A stretch of 64,000 nt of DNA from Cloacibacterium rupense (GTDB taxonomy: Bacteria; Bacteroidota; Bacteroidia; Flavobacteriales; Weeksellaceae), in contig NZ_BMLV01000001.1 in assembly GCF_014645495.1 (NCBI RefSeq), positions 858,889 to 922,888 of the forward strand, written 5' to 3'. The notes under the pieces are model-generated. The model made no database searches. It worked only from the letters and a program-made list of their open reading frames with translations, and had not been told where the DNA came from. Positions 8,526-18,200 of this stretch are shown one piece after another. Numbering within the stretch: position 1 is the stretch's first letter; each line of letters begins with the position of its first letter. Both the position numbers and the translations under genes were made by a program.

Positions 8526-10925
8526 CTAACGAAGTTCGGCATTAAATTCTTTTTTGAAATTCTTAATCAAAGAATCCATCACAGAAGTGATATCTTTTTC
8601 TTCCAATGTTTTTTCTTCATTTAAAAGTTCAAAACTTAGCGCATAAGATTTTTTGCCTTCTGGTAGATTTTTACCTTCATAAACATCGAATAAATTGATG
8701 TTTTTAAGATATTTAGAAGGGTTTTTCTTTGCAGATTTATATAATTCTGCATAAGTTACATTTTTATCTACTAACAATGCCAAATCTCTTCTAATTTTAT
8801 TAAATTTAGGAATATCTACAAATTTAAAATTGTCTGTACTTCTTAATTTTTGGGCAGTTTCTAGTTCTATCTCTGCATAAAAACAATCTTGGTCAATATC
8901 AAAATCTTTTAAAAGTTTTGCTGAGACTTTTCCTAATCTTGCGATGCTTTTTCCGCTAGAAACAATTTCTAAAGCATCATCAAATCTCTCATCTTCTAGA
9001 GAAATTTCTTCAGTCTTTAAATTTAATTTATTCAAAAGAATATTGACAAAACTTTTTAATGTAAAGAAATCTGTAGAAGATTTTGGCAATAACCAATTTT
9101 CAGGATTATTTCTACCAGAAACCAAAATCGCCAATTGCTTTCTTTCTTCGTATTTTTCTTTTTTGTGATAAATTTTTCCTAATTCAAAAAATTTGATATC
9201 AGAATTTTTTCTATTGATATTGTAAATTGCATTTTCTAAAAGTCCTTCTAACAAAGATTTTCTCATAAAAGCCAGATCTCCACTCAAAGGATTGAGCAAT
9301 TTCACTGCATTGGTTTCGTCTTTTACAGAGGTAAGTGAATTGTTCATCACTTCATTGAAACCATTGCTTTGAAGAGTTCTAGCCCAAGAATTTTCTAATG
9401 CATCTTGGTCGTCAAAACTTAGTTTTACAGGGCTGAAAGATATTTTCTGAGGCGCATCTACTTTATTATAACCATAGATTCTAAGAATTTCTTCAATTAC
9501 ATCTATTTCTCTGGTTACGTCTGCTCTGTAAGCAGGAACTGCCAATTCTAAACCATCTGGAATATCATTAAGTACCGAAATATCAAGTGATTTTAATATT
9601 TCTTTTACTTTTTCTCTATGAATTTTAATACCTAAAATTTGATCCAATTTAGAATATCTAAAAATCACTTTAGCGTCTTCTATTTTGCTTGGATAATGCT
9701 CTAGAAGATTTCCAACTTTTGTTCCACCAGTGATTTCTTCAATCAATTTAATAGCTTGAGTGATTGTAGTTCTGGTATTATTTGGGTCTACTCCACGTTC
9801 GAAACGGAAAGAAGCGTCTGTATTTAAACCATGAGATTTCGCCGCTTTTCTGATGGCAACTGGATTAAAATACGCACTTTCTAAAAATATGGTTTTAGTC
9901 TCGTCTGAAACACCACTATCGTTACCCCCGAAAACACCAGCAATACACATTGGTTGGTTATTTCCGTCTTTAATCATAATTTCAGAACCATTTAGAGTTC
10001 TTTCAATTCCGTCTAGTGTTGTAAATTTAGTTCCAGCTTCGTTTACCCCTACTTTTACTTTTTTACCTGCAATTTTATCTGCATCAAAAGCATGAAGAGG
10101 CTGACCAAGACCGTGTAAAATATAATTGGTGATATCTACCACATTATTGATTGGTGAAAGACCAATTGCTTTCAATCTATCTTGAAGCCAAACAGGAGAA
10201 GGTGCTACTTTTGCATTTTCTATAATCGCACCAATATATCTTGGGCATAATGCAGAGTCTTCAACTTCAAGTTCAAAACCGTGTTCACCTTCTGTACTTA
10301 CAATTGCAGTGCTTACTTTTTCGAATTCAGATTTTAGTCCATTATTAGATAAAAAAGCTTGTAAATCTCTCGCTACACCATAATGAGACATTGCATCTGT
10401 TCTGTTAGGTGTTAAACCAATTTCGTAAACTTCATCATTAGTTAAGCTAAAATATTTAGCAAAAGGTTGTCCTACTTTATAAGTTTCTTCGTCTAGCACC
10501 ATTATTCCACCGTGGTCATCAGAAAGTCCCAATTCATCTTCAGCACAAATCATTCCTTCTGAAACTTCACCTCTAATTTTAGCTTTAGCTATTTCGAAAA
10601 AGCCTCCTTTTTTGTCATAGATTTTAGTACCTACTACAGCTACTGGGACCGTTTGTCCAGCTGCAACATTAGGTGCGCCACAAACAATATTTAGAATTTT
10701 TCCTTCGTCTACTTCTACCGTAGTTATTTTGAGTTTATCTGCATTAGGATGTTGCTCGCAAGTCAATACTTTACCTACGATTATTCCTTCAAGGCTTCCT
10801 TTTACTGATTCATATTTTTCTATTCCTTCTACTTCTAGACCAATATCCGTAAGAAAAGCCCCAATTTTTTCTGAGCTTAAATCTGTTTTGATAAAGTCTT
10901 TTAACCAATTGTTAGAAATTTTCAT
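8526..10925 (-). CDS. pheT: phenylalanine--tRNA ligase beta subunit
   Basis: The 799 residues match full-length PheT. Domains in order: EMAP/OB tRNA-binding (about 40-150, HPNADKLKITTVEV), B3/B4 editing domain (about 210-380), B5 DNA-binding-like fold (about 405-475), the catalytic-like core (about 490-690), and the C-terminal FDX-ACB anticodon-binding domain (about 705-799, DIPKFNKIRRDLALLVDK). It forms an alpha2-beta2 enzyme with PheS, which is not encoded in this window. The 5' leader holds a heptamer repeat close to the start codon. Confidence 0.96.
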   Translation of the reverse strand: MKISNNWLKDFIKTDLSSEKIGAFLTDIGLEVEGIEKYESVKGSLEGIIVGKVLTCEQHPNADKLKITTVEVDEGKILNIVCGAPNVAAGQTVPVAVVGTKIYDKKGGFFEIAKAKIRGEVSEGMICAEDELGLSDDHGGIMVLDEETYKVGQPFAKYFSLTNDEVYEIGLTPNRTDAMSHYGVARDLQAFLSNNGLKSEFEKVSTAIVSTEGEHGFELEVEDSALCPRYIGAIIENAKVAPSPVWLQDRLKAIGLSPINNVVDITNYILHGLGQPLHAFDADKIAGKKVKVGVNEAGTKFTTLDGIERTLNGSEIMIKDGNNQPMCIAGVFGGNDSGVSDETKTIFLESAYFNPVAIRKAAKSHGLNTDASFRFERGVDPNNTRTTITQAIKLIEEITGGTKVGNLLEHYPSKIEDAKVIFRYSKLDQILGIKIHREKVKEILKSLDISVLNDIPDGLELAVPAYRADVTREIDVIEEILRIYGYNKVDAPQKISFSPVKLSFDDQDALENSWARTLQSNGFNEVMNNSLTSVKDETNAVKLLNPLSGDLAFMRKSLLEGLLENAIYNINRKNSDIKFFELGKIYHKKEKYEERKQLAILVSGRNNPENWLLPKSSTDFFTLKSFVNILLNKLNLKTEEISLEDERFDDALEIVSSGKSIARLGKVSAKLLKDFDIDQDCFYAEIELETAQKLRSTDNFKFVDIPKFNKIRRDLALLVDKNVTYAELYKSAKKNPSKYLKNINLFDVYEGKNLPEGKKSYALSFELLNEEKTLEEKDITSVMDSLIKNFKKEFNAELR

Positions 10926-10932
10926 AATTTAT

Positions 10933-10959
10933 GTCTAAAGTCTAATGTTTAAAGTCTAA
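10933..10959 (-). repeat. heptamer tandem repeat in the pheT 5' leader
   Basis: Four copies of GTCTAAA/GTCTAAT/GTTTAAA on the + strand lie within 10-35 bases upstream of the pheT ATG. Variation in copy number would change the leader length of an essential gene without touching the coding frame. Confidence 0.7.
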
Positions 10960-11074
10960 AAATAATTTTAAACTTTTTCTAAAAAAGTAAGTTGCAAATA
11001 TCGTGAATTTTTGAGAGATAAGAAAATTTAAAAACCTTAATTTCGGTTTTGTATGAAGTCAAATTGAGCTTCAA

Positions 11075-11101
11075 TAAAAAAAGTCGGACAAAAGTCCGAC
11101 T
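11075..11101 (-). terminator. intrinsic terminator downstream of dnaN
   Basis: AGTCGGAC (11082-11089) and GTCCGACT (11094-11101) form a perfect 8-bp stem with loop AAAA. The A run to the left becomes a U run in the minus-strand transcript, so it ends dnaN transcription before pheT. Confidence 0.85.
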
Positions 11102-11156
11102 CTATTGATATTTTTTAATCTCGACAACACGAAATACGTATCTCGAAATACAGAAA

Positions 11157-12287
11157 TTACATTCCGATTACTGGCATAGAAAGCATTAAGATGTGTTCGT
11201 TTTCGTCTAAACCGTCAACTGGTTCTACAATTCCTGGTCTGTTTGGTTGAGACATTTTCAGTGTAATATCATCAGCCCCTAAAACAGAAAGCATTTCTGT
11301 TAAAAATTTAGAACTGAAACCAATATTAATGTCTTCGCCAGCATAGTTACAAGGGATTTGCATATCTGCCTTGTTTGCAAACTCAGTATCTTCTGCGTGT
11401 AAATGCAAGATATTTCCAGAAAGTTTAAATCTTACTTGGTTGGTCGATTTATTAGAGAAAATAGAAGCTCTTCTGATAGAACTTAACAATAAATTTCTAT
11501 TAATGGTCAATACATTCGGGTTTTCTTTAGGGATTACCGCAGAATAATTAGGATATTTACCATCTATTAATCTACAAATCCAGATGTTTTCTCCGAAGGT
11601 AAATTTAGCCATATTTTCGTTGAATTCAATCACCACATCGTCATTAGAACTAGACAAAATGTTTTTGAAAATAGACAATGGTTTTTTCGGCATTATGAAT
11701 TCTACTGGTTCTTCACTGGTAACGTCTGTTCTTTTGTAAACCACCAATCTATGAGAATCTGTAGAGACAAAATTGGTTTCTTTATCAGAAAACTGGAAAA
11801 GAACTCCCGTCATTACAGGTCTTAGAGAATCATTACTGGTTGCAAAAAGGGTGTTACTTAGTGCATCTGCCAATACTCCAGATGAAATGGTTACTTTCTG
11901 AGCAGCATCGAATTCTGGTAATTCTGGATAATCTTCGGCATTATCAAGTGCCACGAAATAATTATCTTTTTCGTCTAGAATTTCTAATAAACCACCTTCT
12001 CCACTTTCTGATTCTTTTACAGAAAAAGTAAGGGGTTGGTCTCCGAAAGACTTAATCACTTCTTGAAACATTTTAGCAGGAACTGCAATTTTACCACTAT
12101 CATCAGATTTTACCCCTACCGAAGTAATGAGTGTAGTCTCGCCGTCTGAAGCAGTAATTTTTAATATTTCATTATCTAATTCAAAAAGAAAATTTTCTAA
12201 GATGGGTCTTGATTGAGAACTAGAAATTACTCCACTTACAATCTGTAGAGCTTTCTGTAATTCACCACTTGCAACAATAAATTTCAT
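11157..12287 (-). CDS. dnaN: DNA polymerase III beta subunit (sliding clamp)
   Basis: A 376-residue clamp with three repeated domains of about 120 residues. The N terminus MKFIVASGELQKALQIV with SRPILENFLFEL and the C terminus HILMLSMPVIGM are typical. It forms the ring dimer that holds Pol III on DNA and docks many repair proteins. It is not next to dnaA or recF, which is common in Bacteroidota. It has its own good promoter and terminator. Confidence 0.97.
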   Translation of the reverse strand: MKFIVASGELQKALQIVSGVISSSQSRPILENFLFELDNEILKITASDGETTLITSVGVKSDDSGKIAVPAKMFQEVIKSFGDQPLTFSVKESESGEGGLLEILDEKDNYFVALDNAEDYPELPEFDAAQKVTISSGVLADALSNTLFATSNDSLRPVMTGVLFQFSDKETNFVSTDSHRLVVYKRTDVTSEEPVEFIMPKKPLSIFKNILSSSNDDVVIEFNENMAKFTFGENIWICRLIDGKYPNYSAVIPKENPNVLTINRNLLLSSIRRASIFSNKSTNQVRFKLSGNILHLHAEDTEFANKADMQIPCNYAGEDINIGFSSKFLTEMLSVLGADDITLKMSQPNRPGIVEPVDGLDENEHILMLSMPVIGM

Positions 12288-12310
12288 AAATTAAAATTAT
12301 ATTTAGTACA

Positions 12311-12341
12311 CAAATATACGATTTTGGAAACAATAGACAAA
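12311..12341 (-). promoter_or_regulatory. dnaN promoter
   Basis: On the minus strand TTTG (12341-12338) and TATATTTG (12318-12311) are exactly 19 bases apart, a perfect Bacteroidota promoter. The predicted start lies about 20 bases upstream of the dnaN ATG. Confidence 0.8.
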
Positions 12342-12359
12342 CTTGAAAATCATTAATTT

Positions 12360-12980
12360 TTATTCAGTTTTCAACATTGAGAGAATATTGATTTTTCTGT
12401 ATTCATTTATACGATAATCAAAGATATCAGCAGAATAATAGCTTACATTTACTTTCTTGCCTACCAATTCATTATATTTTTTTTCGAGTTCTATATTTGA
12501 GTCTACATTAGAAATCCAATAAAATTTAGTGAGAATATTATTATCTCCTTTCATATAAAATACCACAAAATTCTCTTTTTCAATTTTAGTAATTTCGCCG
12601 TTCATTAGTTCTTCATTAGACACCACTTCTTCAGCTTCAGCTTGAGATTCATTCTTATCCTCCGGAATAAATTGTTCAAAAACATCAGGACATTCTTGGG
12701 CCATCAAAATGCCTATTTCTGTTCCCAATTTATACATATTTTCTTTTTTAGAAAAATCACTTATGTCTATTCCAAATTCTTTTTTAATCTCAGCTTTGTA
12801 AGGATTAGCAACCTTGAACATACATATTCCAAACTGAAATTCTATCTGCTTCTTCGTTAAATTTTCTTTTTTAACATCTTTCACGCATTTACAAGTATTT
12901 TGTGCTATGATGGTTTTAAAATCTTGAGCGAAATAAAAACTAGCAATAAGTACAAAAACAAATAATAAGATTTTTTTCAT
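12360..12980 (-). CDS. secreted protein of unknown function
   Basis: A 206-residue protein with a clear signal peptide (MKKILLFVFVLIASFYFAQ) and a Cys pair CKC shortly after the mature N terminus. The middle is acidic (EDKNESQAEAEEVVSNEEL) and is followed by a beta-rich tail (GEITKIEKENFVVFYMKG, GKKVNVSYYSADIF) that could be an OB-like fold. I do not recognise the family. It looks monocistronic, between dnaN and the TonB receptor. A TATAAATTTA motif upstream is a weak -7 candidate. Confidence 0.7.
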   Translation of the reverse strand: MKKILLFVFVLIASFYFAQDFKTIIAQNTCKCVKDVKKENLTKKQIEFQFGICMFKVANPYKAEIKKEFGIDISDFSKKENMYKLGTEIGILMAQECPDVFEQFIPEDKNESQAEAEEVVSNEELMNGEITKIEKENFVVFYMKGDNNILTKFYWISNVDSNIELEKKYNELVGKKVNVSYYSADIFDYRINEYRKINILSMLKTE

Positions 12981-13053
12981 TGGTCATCAATTTTTAATAG
13001 GTGTAAATTTATAGGAATTAATGATTTTTTCAAAATAAATCTCATGTTTGTGG

Positions 13054-13086
13054 AAAAAAAATTGCCAAATCTTGGGAGTTGGCAAT
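13054..13086 (-). terminator. intrinsic terminator downstream of the TonB receptor
   Basis: ATTGCCAA (13061-13068) pairs with TTGGCAAT (13079-13086). The A7 run at 13054-13060 gives a U run on the minus strand. It lies six bases past the receptor stop codon. Confidence 0.8.
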
Positions 13087-13092
13087 ACTTTT

Positions 13093-14889
13093 TTATTTGA
13101 AACTAAATTGATAGGTAAATCCTGCATGAAACCACCTTCCTGGCATTGGCACCAATGAAGTCTCTATATAATCAGAATTGGTAATATTATTGACCAAAAC
13201 ATAGACATTAAAATTCTTAAACTGATAACTGATTTTGTCATCTAGCAAATTATAACTTCCCAGATTCACTCTTTCGTTGTATCTGTAAATCAACTCATTA
13301 GACAACCCTTTGTAATTATTTCTGAGTTTAGCCACAAACTGATGTCTTAAATTATCTAAAGAATATCTAGAAATAATATCTTTATCTAGATTTTGATTAT
13401 CTAAATATGTATATCCAAACGAATAACCTAACCAATTGTTTACCTGATGATTAGCTTCCATTTCAAAACCTTTAGTTTCTAATGTTCCTATATTTTGAGC
13501 TGTCCATTTAGAAGTTGTGCTATCCTTTTGCCAATCTATGGCATTGTCTGTTTTTCTCCAAAACATACTGTACTTCAGATAGTTTTGTCCATCTTGATAT
13601 TGATAACCAAACTCTCCAGACCACGCTGTTTCTGCCTTTAGATTAGGGTTTCCTTGTTCTGCTCTGCTTATATAATACAAATCTGTATAGGTAGGAATTC
13701 TATTCACTTTAGCAAAATTTGCGTAAAACTTATTATTTTCCTCAGTATAACTCACATCAATACCTGGCAAGAAATAATCTTTTCCGTCACTAAATTTTGT
13801 CCAAGAAATTCCCGGAGAAATATTCAGACTTTCATTAAATAAAGAGAAATGATGCTCTAAAAAAGCCTGAGAAACAAACCTTTCTCTGCTTCCTAAATTA
13901 TTACTTGCTAAAAATTCTTTTCTTAGATCTGCCCCAAATCCTGTAATCCCTAATTTTGATTTAAAATTAATTCCTAAATCTACTCCTACATTGTTCCCAA
14001 TATGCATATTTCTGTAGAGCGAAGGATTATTTCTTACAAACAAGTACATATCTTGCGCTCTTCTCCAATAGGTTTTTGCATTGAAATTAATACTTTCCGA
14101 AAGCTTTTTCTCAAAAATGGCTGAAACCAAAGAAACTTGTACTTCCTCATATTGGTCTGTAAAAGCTGGCGAAGCATAGAAGCCATTCGCCCCGAATTTT
14201 TTTTCCTGAATACCCGCCATCAATTTCAGATTTCCATCTTTTATGGCAAGGTTATTTTGATACCAAATATTTTTAATTTTATAATCGGTATTGTATCTAT
14301 AACCATCAGATTCAGAATTATTTATTTGAATAAAATTTCTAAATTTTTCTGTCCCAAAGTTAGAAGCAGCACCATAAGCATAGGTGTTAAAATCACCACC
14401 TTCTCCTCTTACTGTAAGGCTATTCGTAGAATTAGGTTTTGTAATGATATTCACAACACCAGCATAAGCTCCGTTTCCGAAACCTCTAGCTGCAGTGCCT
14501 TTTAGAATTTCTATTTTTTCTACAGAAGCCAGATCAAAAGGAAGATTCATCGTATTATGACCCGTTTGAGAATCAGCCATTCTAATTCCGTTAACCAACA
14601 AGAGAACCTGTTCAAAACTACTTCCTCTGATGGATAAATCTGTTTGTACACCATTGGCCCCACGTTTTCTAATGTCCATTCCGGTGTAATAAGCCAGAAC
14701 TTCTTCTACACTTTGAGCGGCTGAATTTTGAATTTGAGTTTTATCTATGATGGTAACATTTACACTGCTTTTCTTCAGTGGTAAATCCATTAATTTGCCC
14801 GTAATGGTCACTTCGTCTATGTTTTTTTCTTGAGCTGTTGCATTAGAAATTAGCCCTAATAGAGCGATACTTACAATTAGTTTCTTCAT
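13093..14889 (-). CDS. TonB-dependent outer-membrane receptor (BtuB-like)
   Basis: A 598-residue outer-membrane receptor with a signal peptide ending ATAQ (about 19), no carboxypeptidase-regulatory N-terminal domain, and a plug at about 25-155 (VTIIDKTQIQNS, GANGVQTDLSIRGSSFEQVLLLVNGIRM, VEKIEILKGTAARGFGNGAYAGVVNIITK). The 22-strand beta barrel follows and ends with an aromatic C terminus (YQFSFK). Size and plug resemble vitamin B12 or siderophore receptors rather than SusC; the substrate cannot be told. It has its own promoter and terminator, and no SusD or periplasmic partner is adjacent. Confidence 0.92.
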   Translation of the reverse strand: MKKLIVSIALLGLISNATAQEKNIDEVTITGKLMDLPLKKSSVNVTIIDKTQIQNSAAQSVEEVLAYYTGMDIRKRGANGVQTDLSIRGSSFEQVLLLVNGIRMADSQTGHNTMNLPFDLASVEKIEILKGTAARGFGNGAYAGVVNIITKPNSTNSLTVRGEGGDFNTYAYGAASNFGTEKFRNFIQINNSESDGYRYNTDYKIKNIWYQNNLAIKDGNLKLMAGIQEKKFGANGFYASPAFTDQYEEVQVSLVSAIFEKKLSESINFNAKTYWRRAQDMYLFVRNNPSLYRNMHIGNNVGVDLGINFKSKLGITGFGADLRKEFLASNNLGSRERFVSQAFLEHHFSLFNESLNISPGISWTKFSDGKDYFLPGIDVSYTEENNKFYANFAKVNRIPTYTDLYYISRAEQGNPNLKAETAWSGEFGYQYQDGQNYLKYSMFWRKTDNAIDWQKDSTTSKWTAQNIGTLETKGFEMEANHQVNNWLGYSFGYTYLDNQNLDKDIISRYSLDNLRHQFVAKLRNNYKGLSNELIYRYNERVNLGSYNLLDDKISYQFKNFNVYVLVNNITNSDYIETSLVPMPGRWFHAGFTYQFSFK

Positions 14890-14914
14890 ATTTTATTTTT
14901 GATAAAAAATCGGG

Positions 14915-14944
14915 CAAATTTATATGATTTTTTTAATTATCAAA
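14915..14944 (-). promoter_or_regulatory. promoter of the TonB receptor gene
   Basis: On the minus strand TTTG (14944-14941) and TAAATTTG (14922-14915) are 18 bases apart, followed by C. This matches the Bacteroidota consensus, about 25 bases upstream of the ATG. Confidence 0.75.
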
Positions 14945-14973
14945 TCAAAATCAAGATTAAATTTTAGAAATAA

Positions 14974-15002
14974 TAAAAAAGGCTCAACAAGAGTTGGGCC
15001 TT
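14974..15002 (-). terminator. intrinsic terminator of a tiny minus-strand unit
   Basis: AAGGCTCAAC (14979-14988) and GTTGGGCCTT (14993-15002) form a ten-pair stem with one G-U and a four-base loop. The A run to the left makes the U tract on the minus strand. It follows a 16-codon ORF and precedes the TonB receptor promoter, so it ends a separate short transcript. Confidence 0.75.
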
Positions 15003-15025
15003 AGTTTTTCGATAATTATTGCTAA

Positions 15026-15076
15026 TTATCTCATTTTCATCAAATGTGCAATTAAATGTTCAATGATTTTTTTCAT
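15026..15076 (-). CDS. possible 16-residue peptide upstream of a terminator
   Basis: The minus-strand ORF MKKIIEHLIAHLMKMR (ATG at 15076, TAA at 15026) lies 24 bases before a strong terminator, so the unit looks like a very short independent gene. The peptide is amphipathic and positively charged, with two His residues in an i/i+4-like pattern. Codon content is ordinary for this AT-rich genome. No family is recognised. It could equally be a small RNA whose ORF is fortuitous. Confidence 0.4.
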   Translation of the reverse strand: MKKIIEHLIAHLMKMR

Positions 15077-15202
15077 AATGATTTTAATTACAATTTGTAC
15101 AACAAAGGTTGTCAATTTTTCTTAAAAAACCAAATGTTTGTTTAAAATTTTCTCAACAATTTTAGAAATACAGCATCACAATATTTTCCGAAAAAAATTC
15201 CG

Positions 15203-15211
15203 TAATTTTGC
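15203..15211 (+). promoter_or_regulatory. uvrA promoter -7 element
   Basis: TAATTTTGC at 15203-15211 is an exact TAnnTTTG plus C, 17 bases before the uvrA ATG. No clean TTTG -33 element is seen, so only the -7 half is called. Confidence 0.55.
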
Positions 15212-15227
15212 TATTCTTCAATTTGCT

Positions 15228-18011
15228 ATGACTACAACACAAGACATTGACATCAAGAAATATATTTTCGTAAAAAATGCACATCTTAACAACCTAAAAC
15301 ATATAGATGTACTGATTCCGAAAAACAAACTCATCGTTATAACTGGCGTTTCTGGTAGTGGAAAATCTTCTCTCGCTTTTGATACTATTTATGCTGAAGG
15401 ACAAAGACGTTATGTAGAATCTTTGAGTTCTTACGCAAGACAATTTCTCGGAAAATTAGAAAAACCAAAGATTGATGACATCAAAGGACTAGCACCTTCT
15501 ATCGCCATTCAACAAAAGGTAATTTCTAGCAATCCGCGTTCTACCGTGGGAACTTCTACCGAAATTTACGATTATATGAAACTTCTTTTTGCTAGAGTTG
15601 GGAGAACATACTCTCCTATTTCTGGCGAAGAAGTAAAAAAAGATTCGGTAACAGATGTTATCAATTTCATCGAAAAAAATGAAGGTAAAACGTTTCTTTT
15701 GAGAGCGCCGCTTCAATTTGAGGTTAAAAAATTTAAAGATTTACTTAAAACTTTGAAAGTTGCAGGTTTTACAAGGTTAGAAGTTGCAGGAAATGTAGCC
15801 AATATTGAAGATTTAGAAAGTTTTGGTTTCGTTCCTGAAGAAACGATGGAAATTAATCTCATTATTGATAGATTTTCTTATGAAAACGACGAACAATTTC
15901 TGCAAAGATTGGCAGATTCAGTACAAATGGCATTTTATGAAGGACACGGAACATGTTCTTTGAAAGAAACTGAAAGTGGAAAAACCAAAGAATTTTCGAA
16001 TAAATTTGAACTTGACGGAATTACCTTTAACGAACCCAATGTTCATTTTTTCAGTTTTAATAATCCATACGGAGCTTGTCCGGAATGTGAAGGCTACGGA
16101 AAAGTGATTGGAATAGATGAAGATTTGGTAATTCCTAATAAAAATTTATCCATTTTTGAAGACGCAGTTGCTTGTTGGCGAGGCGATTCTATGAGTGAAT
16201 GGAAAAAAGAATTCATTAAAAAAGCCAAAGATTTCCCTATTCATAAACCGTATTATCAACTATCGAAAGAGCAAAAACAATTTCTTTGGAGAGGTGATAA
16301 AACAAAAAGTTTCCCAAGTATTGACAATTTCTTCAAAATGTTGGAAGAAAATCTCTATAAAATTCAATATAGAGTAATGCTTTCCAGATACCGTGGAAAA
16401 ACAACTTGCCCAACTTGCGAGGGAAAACGTCTTCGTCCTGAAACGGAATATGTAAAAATTGACGGACACGATATTCAATCTTTGGTAGAAATTCCTTTAG
16501 ATGAATTACTTCAGTTAATGAAAAGCCTAAAACTCAACAAACACGATGCAGAAATCGCCAAAAGATTAACCTACGAAATCAACACTCGTTTAGAATTTTT
16601 GAATAAAGTTGGATTAGGATATTTAACTTTAAATAGAACTTCTAACACGCTTTCTGGTGGTGAATCGCAGAGAATTAATCTCGCCACTTCTCTCGGAAGT
16701 TCTTTGGTAGGAAGTATTTATATTTTAGACGAACCAAGTATTGGTTTGCATTCCAGAGATACAGAAAATTTAATTGAAGTTTTAAAAAATCTTCGAGATT
16801 TAGGAAATACCGTGATTGTGGTAGAACACGATGAAGATGTAATGAAAGCGGCAGATTACATCATAGACATTGGTCCGGAAGCTGGATTTTTGGGTGGTGA
16901 ATTGGTTTTTGCTGGAGATTTCAAGGAATTGAAAAACGCCGATACTTTAACCTCGAAATATTTAACAGGAAGATTAGAAATTGAAGTTCCTGAAAAACGT
17001 AGAAAACCGAAAGAATTCATCAAAATAAAAGGTGCGAGACAAAATAATCTCAAAAATATTGATGTAGAAGTTCCGCTAGAAGTTCTCACCGTAATTTCGG
17101 GAGTTTCTGGCAGTGGAAAATCAACTTTAATGAAAGAAATTCTCACAAATGCAATTCAAATAGAATTAGGAATGGGTGGAAAAAAAGCAGATTATGATTC
17201 GGTGGAATTTCCTAAAAAAGTGATTCAAAATATTGAATTGATTGATCAAAACCCAATCGGAAAATCTTCTCGTTCTAATCCTGTAACCTATTTGAAGGCT
17301 TACGACGATATCAGAGACCTTTTTGCGAAACAAAAATCTGCAAAAGTTCAAGGCTTGAAACCTAAACATTTTTCTTTCAACGTTGACGGAGGAAGATGTG
17401 ATGAATGCAAAGGTGACGGCGTAATTACGGTTTCGATGCAATTTATGGCAGATATTGAGTTGGAATGTGAACATTGCCATGGAACGCGCTTTAAAGATGA
17501 AATTTTGGAGGTAAAATATGATGAAAAAAATATTTCGGATATTTTACATTTGACAGTTGACGAAGCATTAGAATTTTTCTCTGAAAACCACGAAGAAAAA
17601 ATTGTAACCAAGCTGAAACCACTTCAAGATGTAGGTTTAGGATATTTACAACTCGGGCAAAGTTCTTCTACGCTTTCTGGTGGAGAAGCACAACGTGTGA
17701 AATTGGCTTCGTTTTTAGTAAAAGGTGCTACAACAGAAAAAACGCTTTTTGTATTTGATGAACCAAGTACTGGATTGCATTTTCACGATATTAATAAATT
17801 GCTAAAATCTCTACAAGCGCTTATTAATTTAGGGCATTCTGTGATTGTGATAGAACACCAACCAGATATTATAAAATCTGCAGATTACATTATAGACATT
17901 GGTCCAGATGCAGGAAAACACGGTGGCGAAGTAATTTTTGCAGGAACACCAGAAGATTTGGCAGAAGATAAAATCTCTAGAACTGCGAGGTTTGTGAAGG
18001 AGAAATTATAA
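15228..18011 (+). CDS. uvrA: excinuclease ABC subunit A
   Basis: DNA damage-recognition ATPase of nucleotide excision repair, 927 residues. The first ABC half has Walker A GVSGSGKSSLAFDTIYAEGQ (about 40-60). The zinc module follows, with CPECEGYG and CPTCEGKR flanking the insertion region. The first signature (LSGGESQRINLA) and Walker B come next, then the second half with GVSGSGKSTL (about 624), zinc finger CDECKGDG...CEHCHG, and LSGGEAQRVKLA. The frame is open upstream to 15138 but ATG 15228 lies just after the TAATTTTGC promoter element, so it is chosen. All expected motifs are intact. Confidence 0.97.
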   Translation: MTTTQDIDIKKYIFVKNAHLNNLKHIDVLIPKNKLIVITGVSGSGKSSLAFDTIYAEGQRRYVESLSSYARQFLGKLEKPKIDDIKGLAPSIAIQQKVISSNPRSTVGTSTEIYDYMKLLFARVGRTYSPISGEEVKKDSVTDVINFIEKNEGKTFLLRAPLQFEVKKFKDLLKTLKVAGFTRLEVAGNVANIEDLESFGFVPEETMEINLIIDRFSYENDEQFLQRLADSVQMAFYEGHGTCSLKETESGKTKEFSNKFELDGITFNEPNVHFFSFNNPYGACPECEGYGKVIGIDEDLVIPNKNLSIFEDAVACWRGDSMSEWKKEFIKKAKDFPIHKPYYQLSKEQKQFLWRGDKTKSFPSIDNFFKMLEENLYKIQYRVMLSRYRGKTTCPTCEGKRLRPETEYVKIDGHDIQSLVEIPLDELLQLMKSLKLNKHDAEIAKRLTYEINTRLEFLNKVGLGYLTLNRTSNTLSGGESQRINLATSLGSSLVGSIYILDEPSIGLHSRDTENLIEVLKNLRDLGNTVIVVEHDEDVMKAADYIIDIGPEAGFLGGELVFAGDFKELKNADTLTSKYLTGRLEIEVPEKRRKPKEFIKIKGARQNNLKNIDVEVPLEVLTVISGVSGSGKSTLMKEILTNAIQIELGMGGKKADYDSVEFPKKVIQNIELIDQNPIGKSSRSNPVTYLKAYDDIRDLFAKQKSAKVQGLKPKHFSFNVDGGRCDECKGDGVITVSMQFMADIELECEHCHGTRFKDEILEVKYDEKNISDILHLTVDEALEFFSENHEEKIVTKLKPLQDVGLGYLQLGQSSSTLSGGEAQRVKLASFLVKGATTEKTLFVFDEPSTGLHFHDINKLLKSLQALINLGHSVIVIEHQPDIIKSADYIIDIGPDAGKHGGEVIFAGTPEDLAEDKISRTARFVKEKL

Positions 18012-18140
18012 AAATTGATGAGTTCAAAGAAGATATTTATCACAATCCACAAAAAAATTGTGAACAAAATGTGAATATTAACATTTAGTTAATATACTGA
18101 TTCAAAATATTTTGTATCTTTAATACAGAAAATTAAGGTT

Positions 18141-18200
18141 ATGAAATTTTCTTCACCAATCGCACTAGAAATCACAATTAAATTTGAGATAAAAATTTAA
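18141..18200 (+). CDS. possible 19-residue peptide upstream of a terminator
   Basis: The ORF MKFSSPIALEITIKFEIKI starts at 18141 and its TAA (18198-18200) abuts a strong terminator. A TATCTTTA motif about 25 bases upstream resembles the -7 element. The peptide alternates hydrophobic and polar residues (beta-prone). The promoter-tiny ORF-terminator layout between uvrA and tRNA-Arg suggests a real short transcript, but coding is unproven. It may belong to the class of very short flavobacterial ORFs with terminator tails. Confidence 0.45.
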   Translation: MKFSSPIALEITIKFEIKI

